Program-made: the position numbers and the translations under genes
Shown here: positions 1 to 11,709 of the stretch, in pieces
Numbering within the stretch: the stretch's first letter is position 1
Layout: each line of letters starts with the position of its first letter
Assembly: GCA_028023455.1 (NCBI GenBank)
Contig: JAQFVV010000027.1
Location: 5,827,845 to 5,891,844 of the forward strand
DNA length: 64,000 nt
Direction: 5' to 3'
From: Epiperipatus broadwayi
Taxonomy: Eukaryota > Onychophora > Udeonychophora > Euonychophora > Peripatidae
The notes under the pieces: generated by a model
Databases searched by the model: none
Seen by the model: only the letters and a program-made list of their open reading frames with translations
Told to the model about the DNA's origin: nothing

Positions 1-299
1 CATAACTGATTCCAGAAGGTACTTCGTGTTGTACCTGTTCATTCCAGTTATATTAAAATACATTTATTTAGAAGGAATTCATTTCGGAAAGACAGTTACC
101 ATTCACCACAACCATATGATATAAAATTAAAAACATATGCATAAAAGATAAAATTAGCTTGTTTAACATTTATGGTGTATACATAAATTTGAAAAACAAA
201 AATATTTTTTCCCCAATGAAAATTATAATCAAACTTTTTAAAATAAAAGCAAAAAAAATATCTTACACTCATCAAAAGCATAAACAAACTCTTTTAATC
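1..299. other. AT-rich sequence, nothing recognised
   Basis: No ORF with recognisable content and no repeat family identified elsewhere in the window. Confidence 0.5.
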
Positions 300-402
300 T
301 TTTTTTTTTCATGTGTCATAGCATCGGCCGGGAGCGAATCCGCTAATCCAGGACAACTGCTTGTAAGGCAGCTGTGCTGACCTCTCGACCACCAATGCTT
401 GA
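300..402 (-). repeat. tRNA-derived SINE, subtype C2
   Basis: Read on the minus strand, this has a tRNA-like head with acceptor-like ends GCATTGG and CCGATGC, an anticodon-arm segment AGCTGCCTTACAAGCAG, and a T-arm-like GGATTCGCTCC. A short ATGACACATG linker and a poly(A) tail follow (T run at 300-309 on the + strand). The anticodon arm resembles the tRNA-Gly-derived C1 copies, but C2 carries extra bases between the anticodon and T arms. Other copies lie near 28.3, 42.7 and 44.7 kb. Confidence 0.75.
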
Positions 403-1364
403 CCAAACTTCCTTAATTAAACTAAAAAAACTGAAGTAAAGTAACCACTAATCCCAGTGCTGCAAACATTTTCATTTGATCATTATACTATGTAAAAATA
501 ATAAAAAAGGGACTTTGCACTAACTTCCAATCACTGACAAAAAATTTAAAAAGCCGAGATAAATATTTCCCTAATGAAAACTATACCCAAACTTTTAAAA
601 GTACAGAAGAAATCATATGTAAAAAGCATAAACAAACTTTCCCTAATAAAAATCCACACAGAGATGGAAATTATTTCTTTAATAACATTTATAATAATTA
701 GTTTTCTAACTATGATGGTCTGCTTCAAAGCAAAGAAAAACACAGTAGTGGATATTCACTGCTAAAACTGTAAACAAGTAGATGCATAAACTAAATTAAA
801 GTGAAAAGGCATGTGTTATATTGGCCATTAGCAATAAGTGTAACAATTGCATTTACTAATAAAAAAAGGAATTTATTTGTTCCTTCTAGAAATGTAAGCT
901 GTAGCAGTCTCCACTATATTTTGAAAATTTATTGCGATATTTTGTTCTTGTCTGGTGCTCATATTTTTTTGACAGTATTCCAACTTTTTATTATATTTTC
1001 ATCAATTTTAAATTACTTCTTAGAAATATAAATTTACAAATAAAAATCACTCTTAAAAATATTTTAATTTTGCAAATATAGAAAAAAACAAATGAAATTA
1101 GTTTTTGTTTTAACTCAGTCTCTAAAACCCAAATGAATCATTGTTCAGACCGCACAAAGCAATGAAATTCTGTTTTAATATTTAAAATTGTACTTATAAT
1201 TTTTTTAAATGACAAATATATTTGCTATGGTCATTTTGAAAATGTTCCCTTTTCAATCAATTATCACCTGCTACTCTGTCGCTATTACAATCTTTTGACT
1301 TTTATTTTTTTAAAATACATATTTTTAAATAAAATTTAAGGTATTCTTATTTTTTTTAAAAATG
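403..1364. other. AT-rich sequence, nothing recognised
   Basis: Only short chance ORFs. No splice-bounded coding segment or known repeat seen. Confidence 0.5.
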
Positions 1365-2742
1365 TACTTATTACTTAACCAGGCTTGGCCGCTTGATGGC
1401 ATTGTTGCCAGGCAAAAACACTTACAAATGCCGTTTACATGGCCTGACTTACAGCTAAGAAAACAGTTGTTTATATTAGCCATTTCAGGCTGCTTGATGG
1501 CATTGCACAGAAATATTATGGCCTGTTTTGTGCTTCATGAAACTTTATGTGAATTCCCACATTTCACAGGTAGCTACCATATTGTCTAACGGTGTCTGGA
1601 TTTCAAGTGGCCACAACTTTTGATATCTCCATAGCAGAGTAATTTCATTTCTACTTAAATCACACAGTCTTACTAAGAATTGTCACAACAACCCCACCCT
1701 TCTCTACACAACTTGGAATGTGTAAAATATTGGCAAAAGATAAGGTCGAACACGATTTGGCCAAGTTCATATAAAAATTCACGCTTTTGTGAAAAAATAG
1801 ATGAGACCAAATCAACTGGCCGAAACAGTGTGGCAAGCAGATTTTGAAATTGTGCCAGTTACCGATGTCAGTCAGGCTCCTCCTGTATTCGATTCCCAAA
1901 AATAAAATATTAAAGACGTAGTAGAAAAAAATAATAAAAGGATCAAAAAAGGTAATTAATAGTCAAAGTTCTAATTTTCAAAAAGGCAAAATAGAAATTG
2001 CGTAATACAAATCACCGTATAGCCAAACCAAAAAAAGTCGCCATATTTTAAAATGAAGTTTTGATCTTATTGTAAATTTTTTGGGCGTGGATTGAAAGGA
2101 TCCAAAAATGGAATTAATGGTAAAAGTTCCTTTGTTAAAAATGGCAAAATAGACATCGCGTAATACAAATCAAGCCAAAAAATAAAAAAATCGCCATATA
2201 GTAAAAAAAAAAAAAAAGGTGCTGCTATTTTTTTTTTTAAAAAAAAAAAAAGGAAAGTTGAAAAAGTTAAAAGTTTTGATCTTATTTGAATTTTTTTTAG
2301 AGGGTGGGTGGGTTGAGAAATACTTTGTCGCTACTGAGACAAAAGTTATTTTTGGTTTGTTTTTCTTTTTTAAAAAAGGCAATAAAAATTGATTTTAAAA
2401 GTAAAAGTTTTACTATATCAGCAGTATACAAATAAAGCCAAAAAAAAAAAAAAGAAAGAAAACAATTAAGTCAAAACTTTCTATCTTTTCTTTTCATTTG
2501 GGGGTGAGAAATACTTTGTCTTCACTGAGATAAAAGTTAGACACAAAAAAAGTATTTTTGGTTTGTTTTTCTTTTTTAAAAAAGGTAATAAAAATCGCTG
2601 TATAGCAAAAAAAAGTTGCGTATTTTTTTAAAAAAAGAAAATGAAAAGTTGTTAAAAATCGCAGCCCAGTAACATTGCATTGTACTGCTTTTGCCTGGCA
2701 ACAATGCCACCAAGCGGCCAAGCCAGGCTAAGTAATAAATAC
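1365..2742. mobile_element. 1.4 kb element with ~50 bp terminal inverted repeats
   Basis: The sequence at 1365-1420 (CTTATTACTTAACCAGGCTTGG and on into CATTGTTGCCAGGCAAAA) recurs inverted at 2691-2742. The inside is non-coding and built from two pairs of degenerate direct repeats: about 1930-2090 versus 2097-2290, and about 2310-2400 versus 2500-2600. The first pair shares GGCAAAATAGA and GCGTAATACAAATCA; the second shares GAAATACTTTGTC and a TTTTTGGTTTGTTTTTC tract. This looks like a non-autonomous DNA transposon or foldback element. No target duplication was established. Confidence 0.55.
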
Positions 2743-4087
2743 CAAAAAAAAAAAAAAAAAGTGTTTCACAAGTATTTTGCAAAAATAATCATCATAAATA
2801 TATATACACAAAAAATGCATGTTTCATTTTCAAAATCTAAATAAATTCACAAGCTCTTTGAAAAACTCTCTTCAATAATTATGAGCCAGAGAATGAAGTA
2901 ACTACCAATAAATGGTGATGTTGGCTCGTTTGTATTAGATGTCAGCACAATACTGACATCTTGAGGTCTTTTTTTAAAATTAATAAATCCATATTATTTA
3001 AATGCCAGTTTTTGGTACCAAATAAATGCAAAACTGGCAAACAAATGCTAGATAGCTGCAAATCAGTGAATTTAAGCCTAAGCGACAGAAATATCATCAT
3101 TGTATTACGCAAGTATTGGCTGAAAGGTTAATAATCTCAGAAGTATAAATTTATTATTTCATATAAGTACACGAGTAGAAAAGATCTTATAGTAATTAAT
3201 TAAATAATATATAAAATTTACAGATAAACAAAAATGTCAAACTAAAACAACAACAAAGTTTAATAGTACTTATTATTGAATTATACAACACTTTTAAATA
3301 TAAATAAGTGAAAGACTGAAGAGGGTTTATTGGGGGGGGGGGGGTGATGAATCAGAGAGCCAATAGCATTCGAGCAAAAATATTTTGTTTAATAACCATG
3401 ATTACATCAAAAGCATTCTTGTTTGATTTTTTAAGATAATTTTATTCTTTATTCTCTGAACAATATTTTGACTTGGTAGTCAGGTATCAATAGTTGCTTT
3501 AAACACTATATCAAACTAATGAAATCACCACACAAGGATAAGTTAATTAATAAATTAAGATTCAGTATATTTTACATATGTTAAAGTGTACGGAAATATT
3601 TAATGCAATAGAACAGAAAATATAAAAATGAAACATTTTCACACATTATGTTAAATATTTCATTAGTTTTTATAAATCAATCTAAAAATAACTTTGCATT
3701 CTTTATTTATAGCATTACAATATATATATATGATCTGTAATATTGCTTTCATTAAATTTGACACAACTCATGTACTTTTGAAGCACTTTTCAAAACCAAA
3801 AAATTTAAAACCTAAATAATACAAGTTTGCAACAAAGATGTCAACTGCAATTTAATAAGAAGTTTGAAATTATACATTTAATTTATAAATTAATTTGTAA
3901 GTCAGTATTATATAGAATATGATAAATAATTTTTCAAAATTTACAATAAATAACTTTTCAAATTAAAAAAAAAATTTGATTTATTGATGAGTTATACCAG
4001 TACGGTTTCATTAACTCTATGCAGTGTCTAAAAATGCAACGTTGAATGTAGAACTGAAACTTCATATGATCATCAGCTGTTAAATGA
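2743..4087. other. AT-rich sequence with a 13-base G run
   Basis: A G homopolymer stands at 3332-3344. Otherwise nothing is recognised; short ORFs on both strands have no family-like content. Confidence 0.5.
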
Positions 4088-4195
4088 GAGGCAAAACTCT
4101 CCATATAGTAGTGCCACTCAGTGCGAGCCACAGTAATCAAGAGATGCAATAAGGTTTGTGCATAAAATCCCTATCTAGTCCATACTCATCCAATA

Positions 4196-4237
4196 TCCCC
4201 AGACTAGTTTGTAGCTTGTGGCTTTCATCAGTGAGAA
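4196..4237 (-). ncRNA. Hammerhead-like core in family A, left arm
   Basis: On the minus strand the order is CUGAUGA, a short AGC...GCU hairpin, a CAAAC variant of GAAAC, UAGUC, then UGGGGA. The 5' flank has UUCUCA in place of the UCCUCA seen elsewhere. This copy is decayed in its GAAAC box and stem I. Confidence 0.35.
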
Positions 4238-4535
4238 ACCTAGGATCTGAGATCATTGCACTTAGATCTTAGGATCTAATGCAACCTTCTAGCAGCCACC
4301 TTTTATCTTTTTATTTAACTACATCACTATCCCAGTCTAAAATTGAAAACCGCAATATTTTCAATCCAAACTCATTAACTTATATAGTTATATAGGTCTG
4401 AACTCAGTTCAGTATTCATATAATGTTTTAAATTTTAGACTCATAGTTTTGTAGTTAAATAAAGACGTAAAAGGTGGCTGCTGGAGAGTTGCATTAGATC
4501 TTAAGATCTAGGTGCAGTGATCTCAGATCCACGAT

Positions 4536-4577
4536 TCCTCACTGATGAAAGCCACAAGCTAGTAACTAGTCTGGGGA
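4536..4577 (+). ncRNA. Hammerhead-like core in family A, right arm
   Basis: UCCUCA (4536-4541) can pair with UGGGGA (4572-4577) to form stem I. CUGAUGA follows the first strand. AGC-CACAA-GCU gives a 3 bp stem II. GAAAC is here GUAAC, then UA and GUC. One core base is mutated, so this copy is probably inactive. Confidence 0.4.
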
Positions 4578-4940
4578 TATTAAATGATTAGACACTAGAT
4601 AGGGATTTTATGCATAAACCTTCCTGCATCCATTGATTATTCTGGTTTGCACTGAGTGGCATTACTGTAGGGAGAGTTTTGCCTCTTTTTTAATTATATC
4701 TGTACCTAGTTAGTAGTTATGCTATCACTTCCGGACCCAAAAGTACATATCAATTCCTGAGCAATAAATTGAGATTTTTAAAAATAATAATTCTCAAAGT
4801 AACAGAGAAGAGGAGGACTTATTTTAATAGAACATTTATTTTTTCCATCCACTGTTAAAACAGCAGTTAATGAAATAAGAATATTGAATTTTTCTATCAA
4901 AATTAAAATAAAGTAAAAAATGATAACGGCACAATTGGTT

Positions 4941-5026
4941 AGAAGTTCTTAGAAACTTTGAGCACCAGAATCAATCACGTGACCTCCGATATCAAGTCGG
5001 ATACTCTATCAACTATGCCAACCCGC
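4941..5026 (-). repeat. tRNA-like SINE, family D
   Basis: On the minus strand GGCATAGTTGATAGAG resembles an A box and GTGATTGATTC a weak B box. The tail ends in TTTCTAAGAAC. Related copies occur at 10.3, 28.0, 38.0, 39.5, 39.6 and 47.7 kb, some followed by a CAATAAAAT tract. Confidence 0.5.
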
Positions 5027-5055
5027 TTAAAATAATAATGATGGCCAATTCCCTG

Positions 5056-5068
5056 CCCCCCCCCCCCC
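5056..5068. repeat. 13-base C homopolymer
   Basis: Uninterrupted C run in very AT-rich surroundings; one of several long G/C runs in the window. Confidence 0.9.
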
Positions 5069-5329
5069 ATTTTTGCTATCAAGAAAATAATTTTCATGTT
5101 TAGGAAATAACAATTATTTATTTAAATATGACTTTTGATTATGAATAACTTTTGATTAGAATTTAAAAAAAAAAAATTAACGCCTGACCCCTCCTAAAAA
5201 TAAATTCATAAAATAGATAATATGAACAATAATACAATTATTGAAAAGTAAAAGTTGAACATTATTAATAATTTTTCGGCAGGAATAATTAATATATGTG
5301 CAAATCCTCAGATAAAAATAAATATGCCC

Positions 5330-5820
5330 ATGTGTTTGAAAAAGAAGTTTTTTAACAAATGTGTTTTACAAGTTCTTGCTTATGGATCTGAGACTTGGAC
5401 ACTTAATAGAAGAGCGATACAGAGACTTCACACCACTCAGAGAAGTTTGGAGAGATGCATGTTGGGAGTAACAAGAAGAGATTGAAAACGCAATGTATGG
5501 GTAAGAGAACAAACAGGTGCTACTGACCTCATTGAAAAAAATTAAAAGATTGAAGTGGAGTTTGGCTGGACATATTGCTGGAAGAGATGATAGTAGATGG
5601 ACAATTGAAATCTTAAACTGGATTCCAAGAGATTGTAAAAGACCCAGAAAAAGACCACATGTGAGATGCATGGATGAAATAAGAAAGTGTGCAGGGGTGA
5701 TGTGGAGAAGAGAAGCTAAAGATCAGAGAAGATGGATTGAACTTAGAAAGACCTTTATCCTGCAATGGATTGATAATGGTTCATATGATGATGATGATGA
5801 CAAGTGAATGGTTTATTGTT
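5330..5820 (+). mobile_element. RTE-like LINE 3' fragment
   Basis: This is a 5'-truncated LINE covering the C-terminal end of the reverse-transcriptase ORF. An early segment encodes LAYGSETWTLNRRAIQRL, the tyrosine-glycine-serine-glutamate-threonine-tryptophan block typical of RTE-type ORF C-termini. After a stop near 5485 the reading continues at 5517-5807 with LKWSLAGHIAGRDDSRWTIE and then WIELRKTFILQWIDNG. It ends in an (ATG)n tail at about 5784-5800. An in-frame stop and a frame change make it inactive. At least five more copies of this 3' end lie in the window. Confidence 0.85.
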
Positions 5821-6044
5821 GGGGAATAGTGAAGAAATTGAAACATCTAAATAGTCAGAGCTGGGTCTAAAGCCCTTGCAAATTATGTTACAGACTCTTG
5901 AAGTAAAAGATTATTATTCAAATTGTATTTTCAAGACGCAGTACTAAAACTGAGATTTTAGAATAAAAGTTAAGAAAGCAATAAGCAAGAACCATTTGGA
6001 ACATTATATTGCCTTGTCTATGCTGATTAACTTGCATACATAGA

Positions 6045-6832
6045 GTACAGTTTTACACGAAATATTTTATGGATTAAAATGGGAAGCTAAGAGAATAAAA
6101 GTAAATGGAGATTACTTAAGTCATCTAGATTTTGCTTACGATGGAATTGTTTTTGCAAAGAATGCTTTAGAACCCTTGCAAGAATTATCAGATGAAATTA
6201 AGAAAATACGACTAAGAATAAATACTAAAAAAGATTAAAGTAATGTTCAACGGATTTTGTTAGAAGAAAATAAGACTGATAATGATAAATTAGAAGAAAT
6301 TAACTACTAATTAATCATAGAATTAAACTCGGATGGAGTGCCTTTGGTAGAAACTTCTTAAAATATGCCTAAGTTTGAATAGAAAGGTTTTAAATATACA
6401 TCATTTACTTATTCTTACCTATTGTCCAGAAACTTGGATACTTAAAAGAGCAATGCAGACTTCGGACTATTCACTCAAATATGGAAAGATATTTGTTAAG
6501 AGTAACAAAAAGGAATTGAACACAAAATACAAGGATGAGAGATCAAACAGATATTAATGACATCATTGAAATAAGTAAGAGACTGAAGGGGAACTTGGAT
6601 TGACATATTTCTAAAAGAGAATAGATGGATAATTGAAATCTTAAACTGGATTCCAACAGATTGTAAAAGATTTAAAAAGTATATGTGAGCTGGATGGATA
6701 AAATGAAGAAGTGTGCTGGTATGATATAAATAAGAAAGGCTATGTATCAAAAAAACTGAATTAAACATGGGAAAGACCTTCGACCTGCAATGGGTAGATA
6801 ATGGTTGAAATTTGATGATGATGACAGTATGT
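6045..6832 (+). mobile_element. RTE-like LINE fragment, heavily mutated
   Basis: Starts inside the reverse transcriptase just before the catalytic Asp-Asp box. The translation gives YGLKWEAKRIKVNGDYLSHL and then FAYDGIVFAKNAL, where the usual FADD-like motif is altered. It runs through a decayed C-terminal region (CPETWILK near 6420) and ends at a GATGATGATGA tail near 6815-6830. Many stops and small deletions are present. Same orientation and family as the fragment at 5330-5820 and possibly a separate insertion. Confidence 0.75.
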
Positions 6833-8874
6833 TTTTTTCTCTCGTAATGGTTTCCAGAATCAGGTTTTTGATCATGTGGCGATTCCTACTAGTTTTAATA
6901 TTATCTAAAAATTCTTTCCCCAGTCTTGCTATTTGTTTTATTAATTTTGACTATGTAAAAATGTGACACCTATCGTAATTCTCCTTCCTATTTCCACTAT
7001 AAAGAAGTTGGTTTTTCTTTAATTATACCTCAATATATACACTGAATAATTTATATCATATGGTTGAGTGGTGATATTAAAGCTTATTTAAAGATTTGGC
7101 CTATCATCCGTACTCCTAGCCTAAAATTCTCAAGACATTCTTGTAGCAAAAATAATTACTTATTCTTTTTGACCATATTAAAGAAAAGTAGAATATTTGA
7201 TAAGTTAAAAAGATGGCAACTAGAAATTATGTGAACTCGATTTTGTAGCAACAGATGATCCGCAAAGAAGTCCAAAAATATAGACAGTAAAGAAATGTTT
7301 ACATTAATTAGCAATGTCTTCTTTCTTCATTCACTGTCATTAATGCAAACATTGACTTTTTGCAAATCTACCAACAGGGTGGGGGTTTGTTAATTTCAGC
7401 TTCAAATAAGTAAATTCAGTTTCTTAATTATCAAATGAATACAGTTTCAATCAACTAAAATACATTCTGGAATATCTATCAAAATTCGTTTATTGGTTCA
7501 GGAGATAATCATCAAAAACCATTCCCGTTTTTGCAAGGCTCAAATATAAAATATTGTTTTAAAGACAATGAACCTCAATCATAAACTTAATATCAGACAA
7601 GAGAACAGAATAATCTTGAGCATTGATGTGGGGGTTGTTAATAAACAGGTCTATGTGAATGATACTCACTGAATCTTTGAATACATTTACCCAATAATTT
7701 TTTATTTATTTCTTCTGTGAAAAAGACCCGATAATTTTTTTTTTATTTCTTCTATGAAAAAAAAGAGCCTGTCTTTATAAAAAATTTAACAATTACACAA
7801 GTATTGCATACTTTTAACTGAACACTTTGTTCACAACTGATTGAATTCGACAGAGTAGTCAAGCTGTCTAATGTAGTTTGTGATAAGCTGTGACTCATAT
7901 GATAGTTTGGAATATATCAACCTTAAAATTACTTAGAATTGAGGTTAGTTCTAATTGTTTCAGTCCTATGTATATTCTAGATAAGCAAGTTGTCCTGAGT
8001 TCAAACTCTCTGATGAGTTTTTACATTATTTAGAAAAATAGAATATAAGACCATTAGCCATTTTGCGAGTAAATGCTAAATAATTCCTTCTGTCTAAACA
8101 AAATCCAGTTGGTCAATACAAAAATATCTAAAAATGGAGATAGATATCACCATGATCTCCATGTCAGAATGATGACAAATTGTAAAACATCATGAAAATA
8201 TATTAAAATACAATATATATATAAGACTAGTGCTGTATTGTGTATTGTTAATTTCTCTATCCAAAAACAGAACTAGACAATAAGGTACTAAAGAAAGCCA
8301 GAACAATTTCTATAGTAGTATTTATGATCTCTACTCAAAGAGGTCATGGTTACAGTGCAATAGGGTATTCTAAACAAACAATTAGAATTCATGACCACTA
8401 GAAGGTCTTATACCTTTTATAAACTTGTGACAGTACTTGTTTGGACTGATTTCTAGTAGAAAATCATAAATATTATAGTTTGGTGACAAAAATTGACTAT
8501 AAAGTGGATTCCAATAATAAGAGATAAAATATAAGAATAAAATAACCTTCAAACAGCCCACTGCAACACAATGGTAACACCTCGTAGAAGTCCAGTGAAG
8601 GAAGATAGTGCTCACTATACTTCCAATTTCTGGAGAATACATTTTTGAACAGTTCTAATTCTTTATCAGCCACTGTTGGAAGAAAAAATCCTCAGCAACT
8701 TAAGAATGGTAGTCGATGTAAACATCTTAGCAGTTTTATATAAAAAAAGGGGATCTTAAGAAGTTGAGTTGCACCACAGACTCTAACATGAAACAAGTTA
8801 AAAACAATATTTCATCACAGTGAAATAACTACTACAACTGAATCAGCCACATACAGAGAGATATTACTTTACTT
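6833..8874. other. No gene recognised; one 37 bp tandem duplication
   Basis: About 2 kb of AT-rich sequence. A 37 bp unit (AATAATTTTTTATTT... through a GTGAAAAAGACCC-like end) is repeated twice at 7690-7765. An open frame of 86 codons on the minus strand at 8382-8642 resembles no family I know and lacks splice context. Confidence 0.5.
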
Positions 8875-9122
8875 AGCTGTATTTTTATATTGGACTATTT
8901 CCATCATCTAATATGTGTGTTGAATGTCTTTAGAAAAGTTTAATTTTAGTTAAATATTCCAAATGCATTCAACTGTTAGTAATATCACAGCAAACAGGTT
9001 AGTATATGCACCAACTGTTAGTAATATCACAGCAAACAAATGTTAATAATATCACAGCAAACAGGTTAGTATATGCAATAACTGTTAGTAATATCACAGC
9101 AACAGGTTAGTATATGCACAAC

Positions 9123-9156
9123 GTTTCGAGAGGTATTTTTCTCCCCTCTTCTTCAG
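9123..9156 (-). other. CTGAAGAAG-stem-GAAAC hairpin, family B left arm
   Basis: CUGAAGA-A is followed by a six-pair stem, GAGGGG with CCUCUC, then GAAAC. The box order matches a hammerhead core with one extra A. No convincing stem I or cleavage triplet is visible. Confidence 0.4.
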
Positions 9157-9369
9157 GTGTTGCTGGCCTGACCAGTGACAGTACTAGCATGAGATTCAAA
9201 CCTGGGTCCTTAGATTTTTGATTACTGAAATTTAAGATAACGCCCTAACCAACTGAGCCATCCTGCCATCTATGAGGTTCCTCCTGATTTCTCCACTTTT
9301 TCCTCAGAGCAAAGTTGATTACTGGTTTGAATCCCATGCTAGTACTGTCACTGATCAGGCCAGCAATAC

Positions 9370-9403
9370 CTGAAGAAGAGGGGAGAAAAATACCTCTCGA
9401 AAC
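9370..9403 (+). other. CTGAAGAAG-stem-GAAAC hairpin, family B right arm
   Basis: Identical layout to the left-arm copy but on the + strand: CUGAAGA-A, GAGGGG/CCUCUC stem, GAAAC, then GUUGUGC. Confidence 0.4.
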
Positions 9404-9684
9404 GTTGTGCATATACTAACCTGTTTGCTGTGATATTACTAACAGTTAGTGCATATTCTAACCTGTTTGCTGTGATATTATTAACATCTGTTTGCCGTAA
9501 TATTACTAACAGTTGGTGCATATACTAACCTGTTTGCTGTGATATTACTAACAGTTGAATGCATTTGGAATATTTAACTAAAATTAAACTTTTCTAAAGA
9601 CCTTCAACACACATATTAGATGATGGAAATAGTCCAATATAAAAATACAGCTAGAACACCATCATCACAAACCTTCAGAAAAAC

Positions 9685-10290
9685 ATTACTTTACTTAATT
9701 TACTGTTTGGAAGCAGATTTAGAGAATCCAACAATATAGGGAGTTTGAACTCAGACTTTCACATGACCCTCAACTATCCATGCTATCTCATACTGCTGAC
9801 ACACTTGATCACACACATGTTGAAAAGATAAATAATCATCAATATATGTATTTGGAGTACAGGCTTTTTCGCCTGTACTGTGAAAAAAAAAAAATTCATA
9901 TATTAGAATCTAACAATGTAAGTTAAAAGCATTAGAAAAATTTCATTTAAGGATGCTATATATAAAATGCGCTAACATGCACCTTGAAAGCACTTAGCCA
10001 CTTAATTAAATATATATATTAAAATAAAATAAATATATATACATTTCTTTATTTGTCTTCAGCTTTGTGTGCTTGTGCGTGTTATCGCATTTTATATTTT
10101 GCACTTAAGAACAATTAGCCACAAAGTTTAAACTGTTTGCTCATTTTAAGGATGTTATGCAAAATTTTAAAAATAGAGATAAAATCATAAATCAATCAAT
10201 ATGCAGGAGTTAAAAGATCATCATCGCAAAATCGTCAAAAGAACGGACTGGCTTATTTAATATGTAGACATTGAAAAAAAAAAGGATACA
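9685..10290. other. No gene; one perfect short stem-loop
   Basis: AGTACAGGC (9856-9864) pairs perfectly with GCCTGTACT (9871-9879) across a TTTTTC loop and is followed by an A run. An AT-dinucleotide-rich tract lies near 10008-10040. Nothing else is recognised. Confidence 0.6.
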
Positions 10291-10386
10291 ATTTTATTGC
10301 TCAGAAATTTGAATATCAGAATTGCGAGTACCAGAATCGATCCTTGAACTTCTCGATTCCAAGTCGGATGCTGTACCAAACCGCAG
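10291..10386 (-). repeat. tRNA-like SINE, family D
   Basis: Minus-strand copy sharing the CCGACTTGG anticodon-arm-like segment and the GGTACTCGCAATTCTGATA-like end of family D, with the ATTTCTGAGCAATAAAAT tail at the left edge. Confidence 0.5.
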
Positions 10387-11439
10387 AGAAAATATATATA
10401 GATATGTTTGTGTTTCACAGATTGCTTTATATAATCATTGTAAAACTCATTTCTGATATAGTATTATTATTAGTTTTAATATTTTGTCTTTTTAACTTTT
10501 TTTTCCTTTTGGAGTTGGAATGACCATACTCATTTGCGAGTGCCACTTACGATGCTAATGTTAATGATAATCAAATCGAGAATAACTGAATTCGATTTAA
10601 CATTCAATATTGGATACTTAACTAGATTATCTTTTCATCCGGCTATATATAAAATATGAAGCTGACTGAAACTTGAAAAAATTTTCAAGTTTTATCCGAA
10701 CCGGATTTGAACTCTAAGTTTTGGACGTCACCACCGCGAAGCTCATTCATAATAATAATAAATAAAAATACATTTATAAAATTACTTCATATTTTTTTAA
10801 ATCGACAATTTTTTTTTTAATATTTAAAATTCTTTCGCACCAATATTTTACAAAGATTATAGACTTCTGATGAAATCTTTTAAGTTATTGCTGATAGGAA
10901 AATATCAGAGCGTGAAGAAAAGCCGCCTCCACCTAAAACAATCACTATAAAGAAAATAACTATTAGAAATTTTACAATCCAATAACTTTGATAATGGTTA
11001 GCGATGAAACAGACACAAAGAATTAATAATACAAAAGAAAAAAGTGCAATAACATATGCGGTTGTCCTTGAACAATATCATTCGTATATTGTAGTTTATA
11101 ATTTCACAGTCAATAAATTGTAAAACTGCTTTCTATGTCTATATACGGCTTATACTCCTATTATAGTATTCCCAACTAATGGGGATAATATAGTCTTATC
11201 AATCTTTTTAAAAATGGGTTGTAAATACATTAATTCACTGTGTTTTGGCGCAGTGGTAGAATGACGCACTTGAAAACAAAGGTCACGTAATCGAAACTAT
11301 TTGAACGTCCATGATTTTTTAAGCTATGAAATATTTGATTGTTATGCACAATAAAATTAAAATGTTCTCACACAAACTATATCAATATTTTCAACTGTCG
11401 TCAATCTCTTGCAAGATAATGGTATTCTCGAGTTTAATG
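10387..11439. other. No gene; a weak tRNA-like segment at 11241-11307
   Basis: The segment at 11241-11307 reads TTTTGGCGCAGTGGTAGAATG (A-box-like) then GGTCACGTAATCGAAAC (B-box-like) on the + strand and may be a diverged family D SINE. The rest is unassigned AT-rich DNA. Confidence 0.4.
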
Positions 11440-11575
11440 AAAGTGTTCGATCCTTAGCTTATATCCCTCCAGGAAGCTTTCTCATCTCATCCATCCACCT
11501 CGCACATGGTCTCTTTAGATCTCTTACAATATGTTGAGATCCAGTTTAAGATTTCAGTTTCCTAATGTATTATAT
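11440..11575 (-). mobile_element. RTE-like LINE tail fragment
   Basis: On the minus strand this matches the LINE 3' coding end seen at 5330-5820: GAAATCTTAAACTGGATCTC and then a GGTGGATGGATGAGATGAG stretch corresponding to the Trp-Met-Asp-Glu segment. Truncated at both ends. Confidence 0.6.
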
Positions 11576-11709
11576 TCTTTGCACCACTTCAAGAAATATC
11601 CTTATATAATTCTTCCATCTCTAGTTCCCTTACGAGCTGTTGGCATTTAGATTAAAACTTAAATTGCCTAATCTATTAAAATTGCCAGTTACAAGTTTAT
11701 TCGAACCTC

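Larger units (their letters stand above)
4088..4685. mobile_element. Family A foldback element (Penelope/retrozyme-like, non-autonomous)
   Basis: Two arms of about 230 bp are inverted relative to each other (about 4088-4325 and 4460-4685) around a unique middle of about 130 bp. The outer ends are GAGGCAAAACTCTCC and its complement GGAGAGTTTTGCCTC. Each arm carries a hammerhead-like core (4196-4237 minus, 4536-4577 plus). The same arm recurs near 11.8, 14.2-14.7, 20.0-20.3, 49.4, 54.5-55.0 and 63.1-63.6 kb. No protein is encoded. Copies near 20, 54 and 11.8 kb carry 12-16 bp target duplications, suggesting retrotransposition. Confidence 0.7.
8875..9684. mobile_element. Family B foldback element with tRNA-like core and 12 bp target duplication
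   Basis: The 810 bp element has long inverted arms (8875-9250 and about 9310-9652) and a 32 bp non-palindromic right end. ATTACTTTACTT occurs at 8863-8874 and 9685-9696 as a perfect 12 bp target duplication. In the left arm, minus strand, a tRNA-like segment has an A box (TGGCTCAGTTGGTTAGGGC) and a B-box-like GGTTTGAATC. The arms contain short direct repeats of GTTAGTAATATCACAGCAAAC at 8967-9110. Each arm has the CTGAAGAAG-stem-GAAAC hairpin: 9123-9156 minus and 9370-9403 plus. Decayed relatives are at 20.8-21.3 and 35.9-36.3 kb. Confidence 0.75.

Noticed and set aside
1362-1589. 75-codon + strand ORF
   Set aside because: It lies across the terminal inverted repeat of the 1.4 kb element and has no family resemblance.
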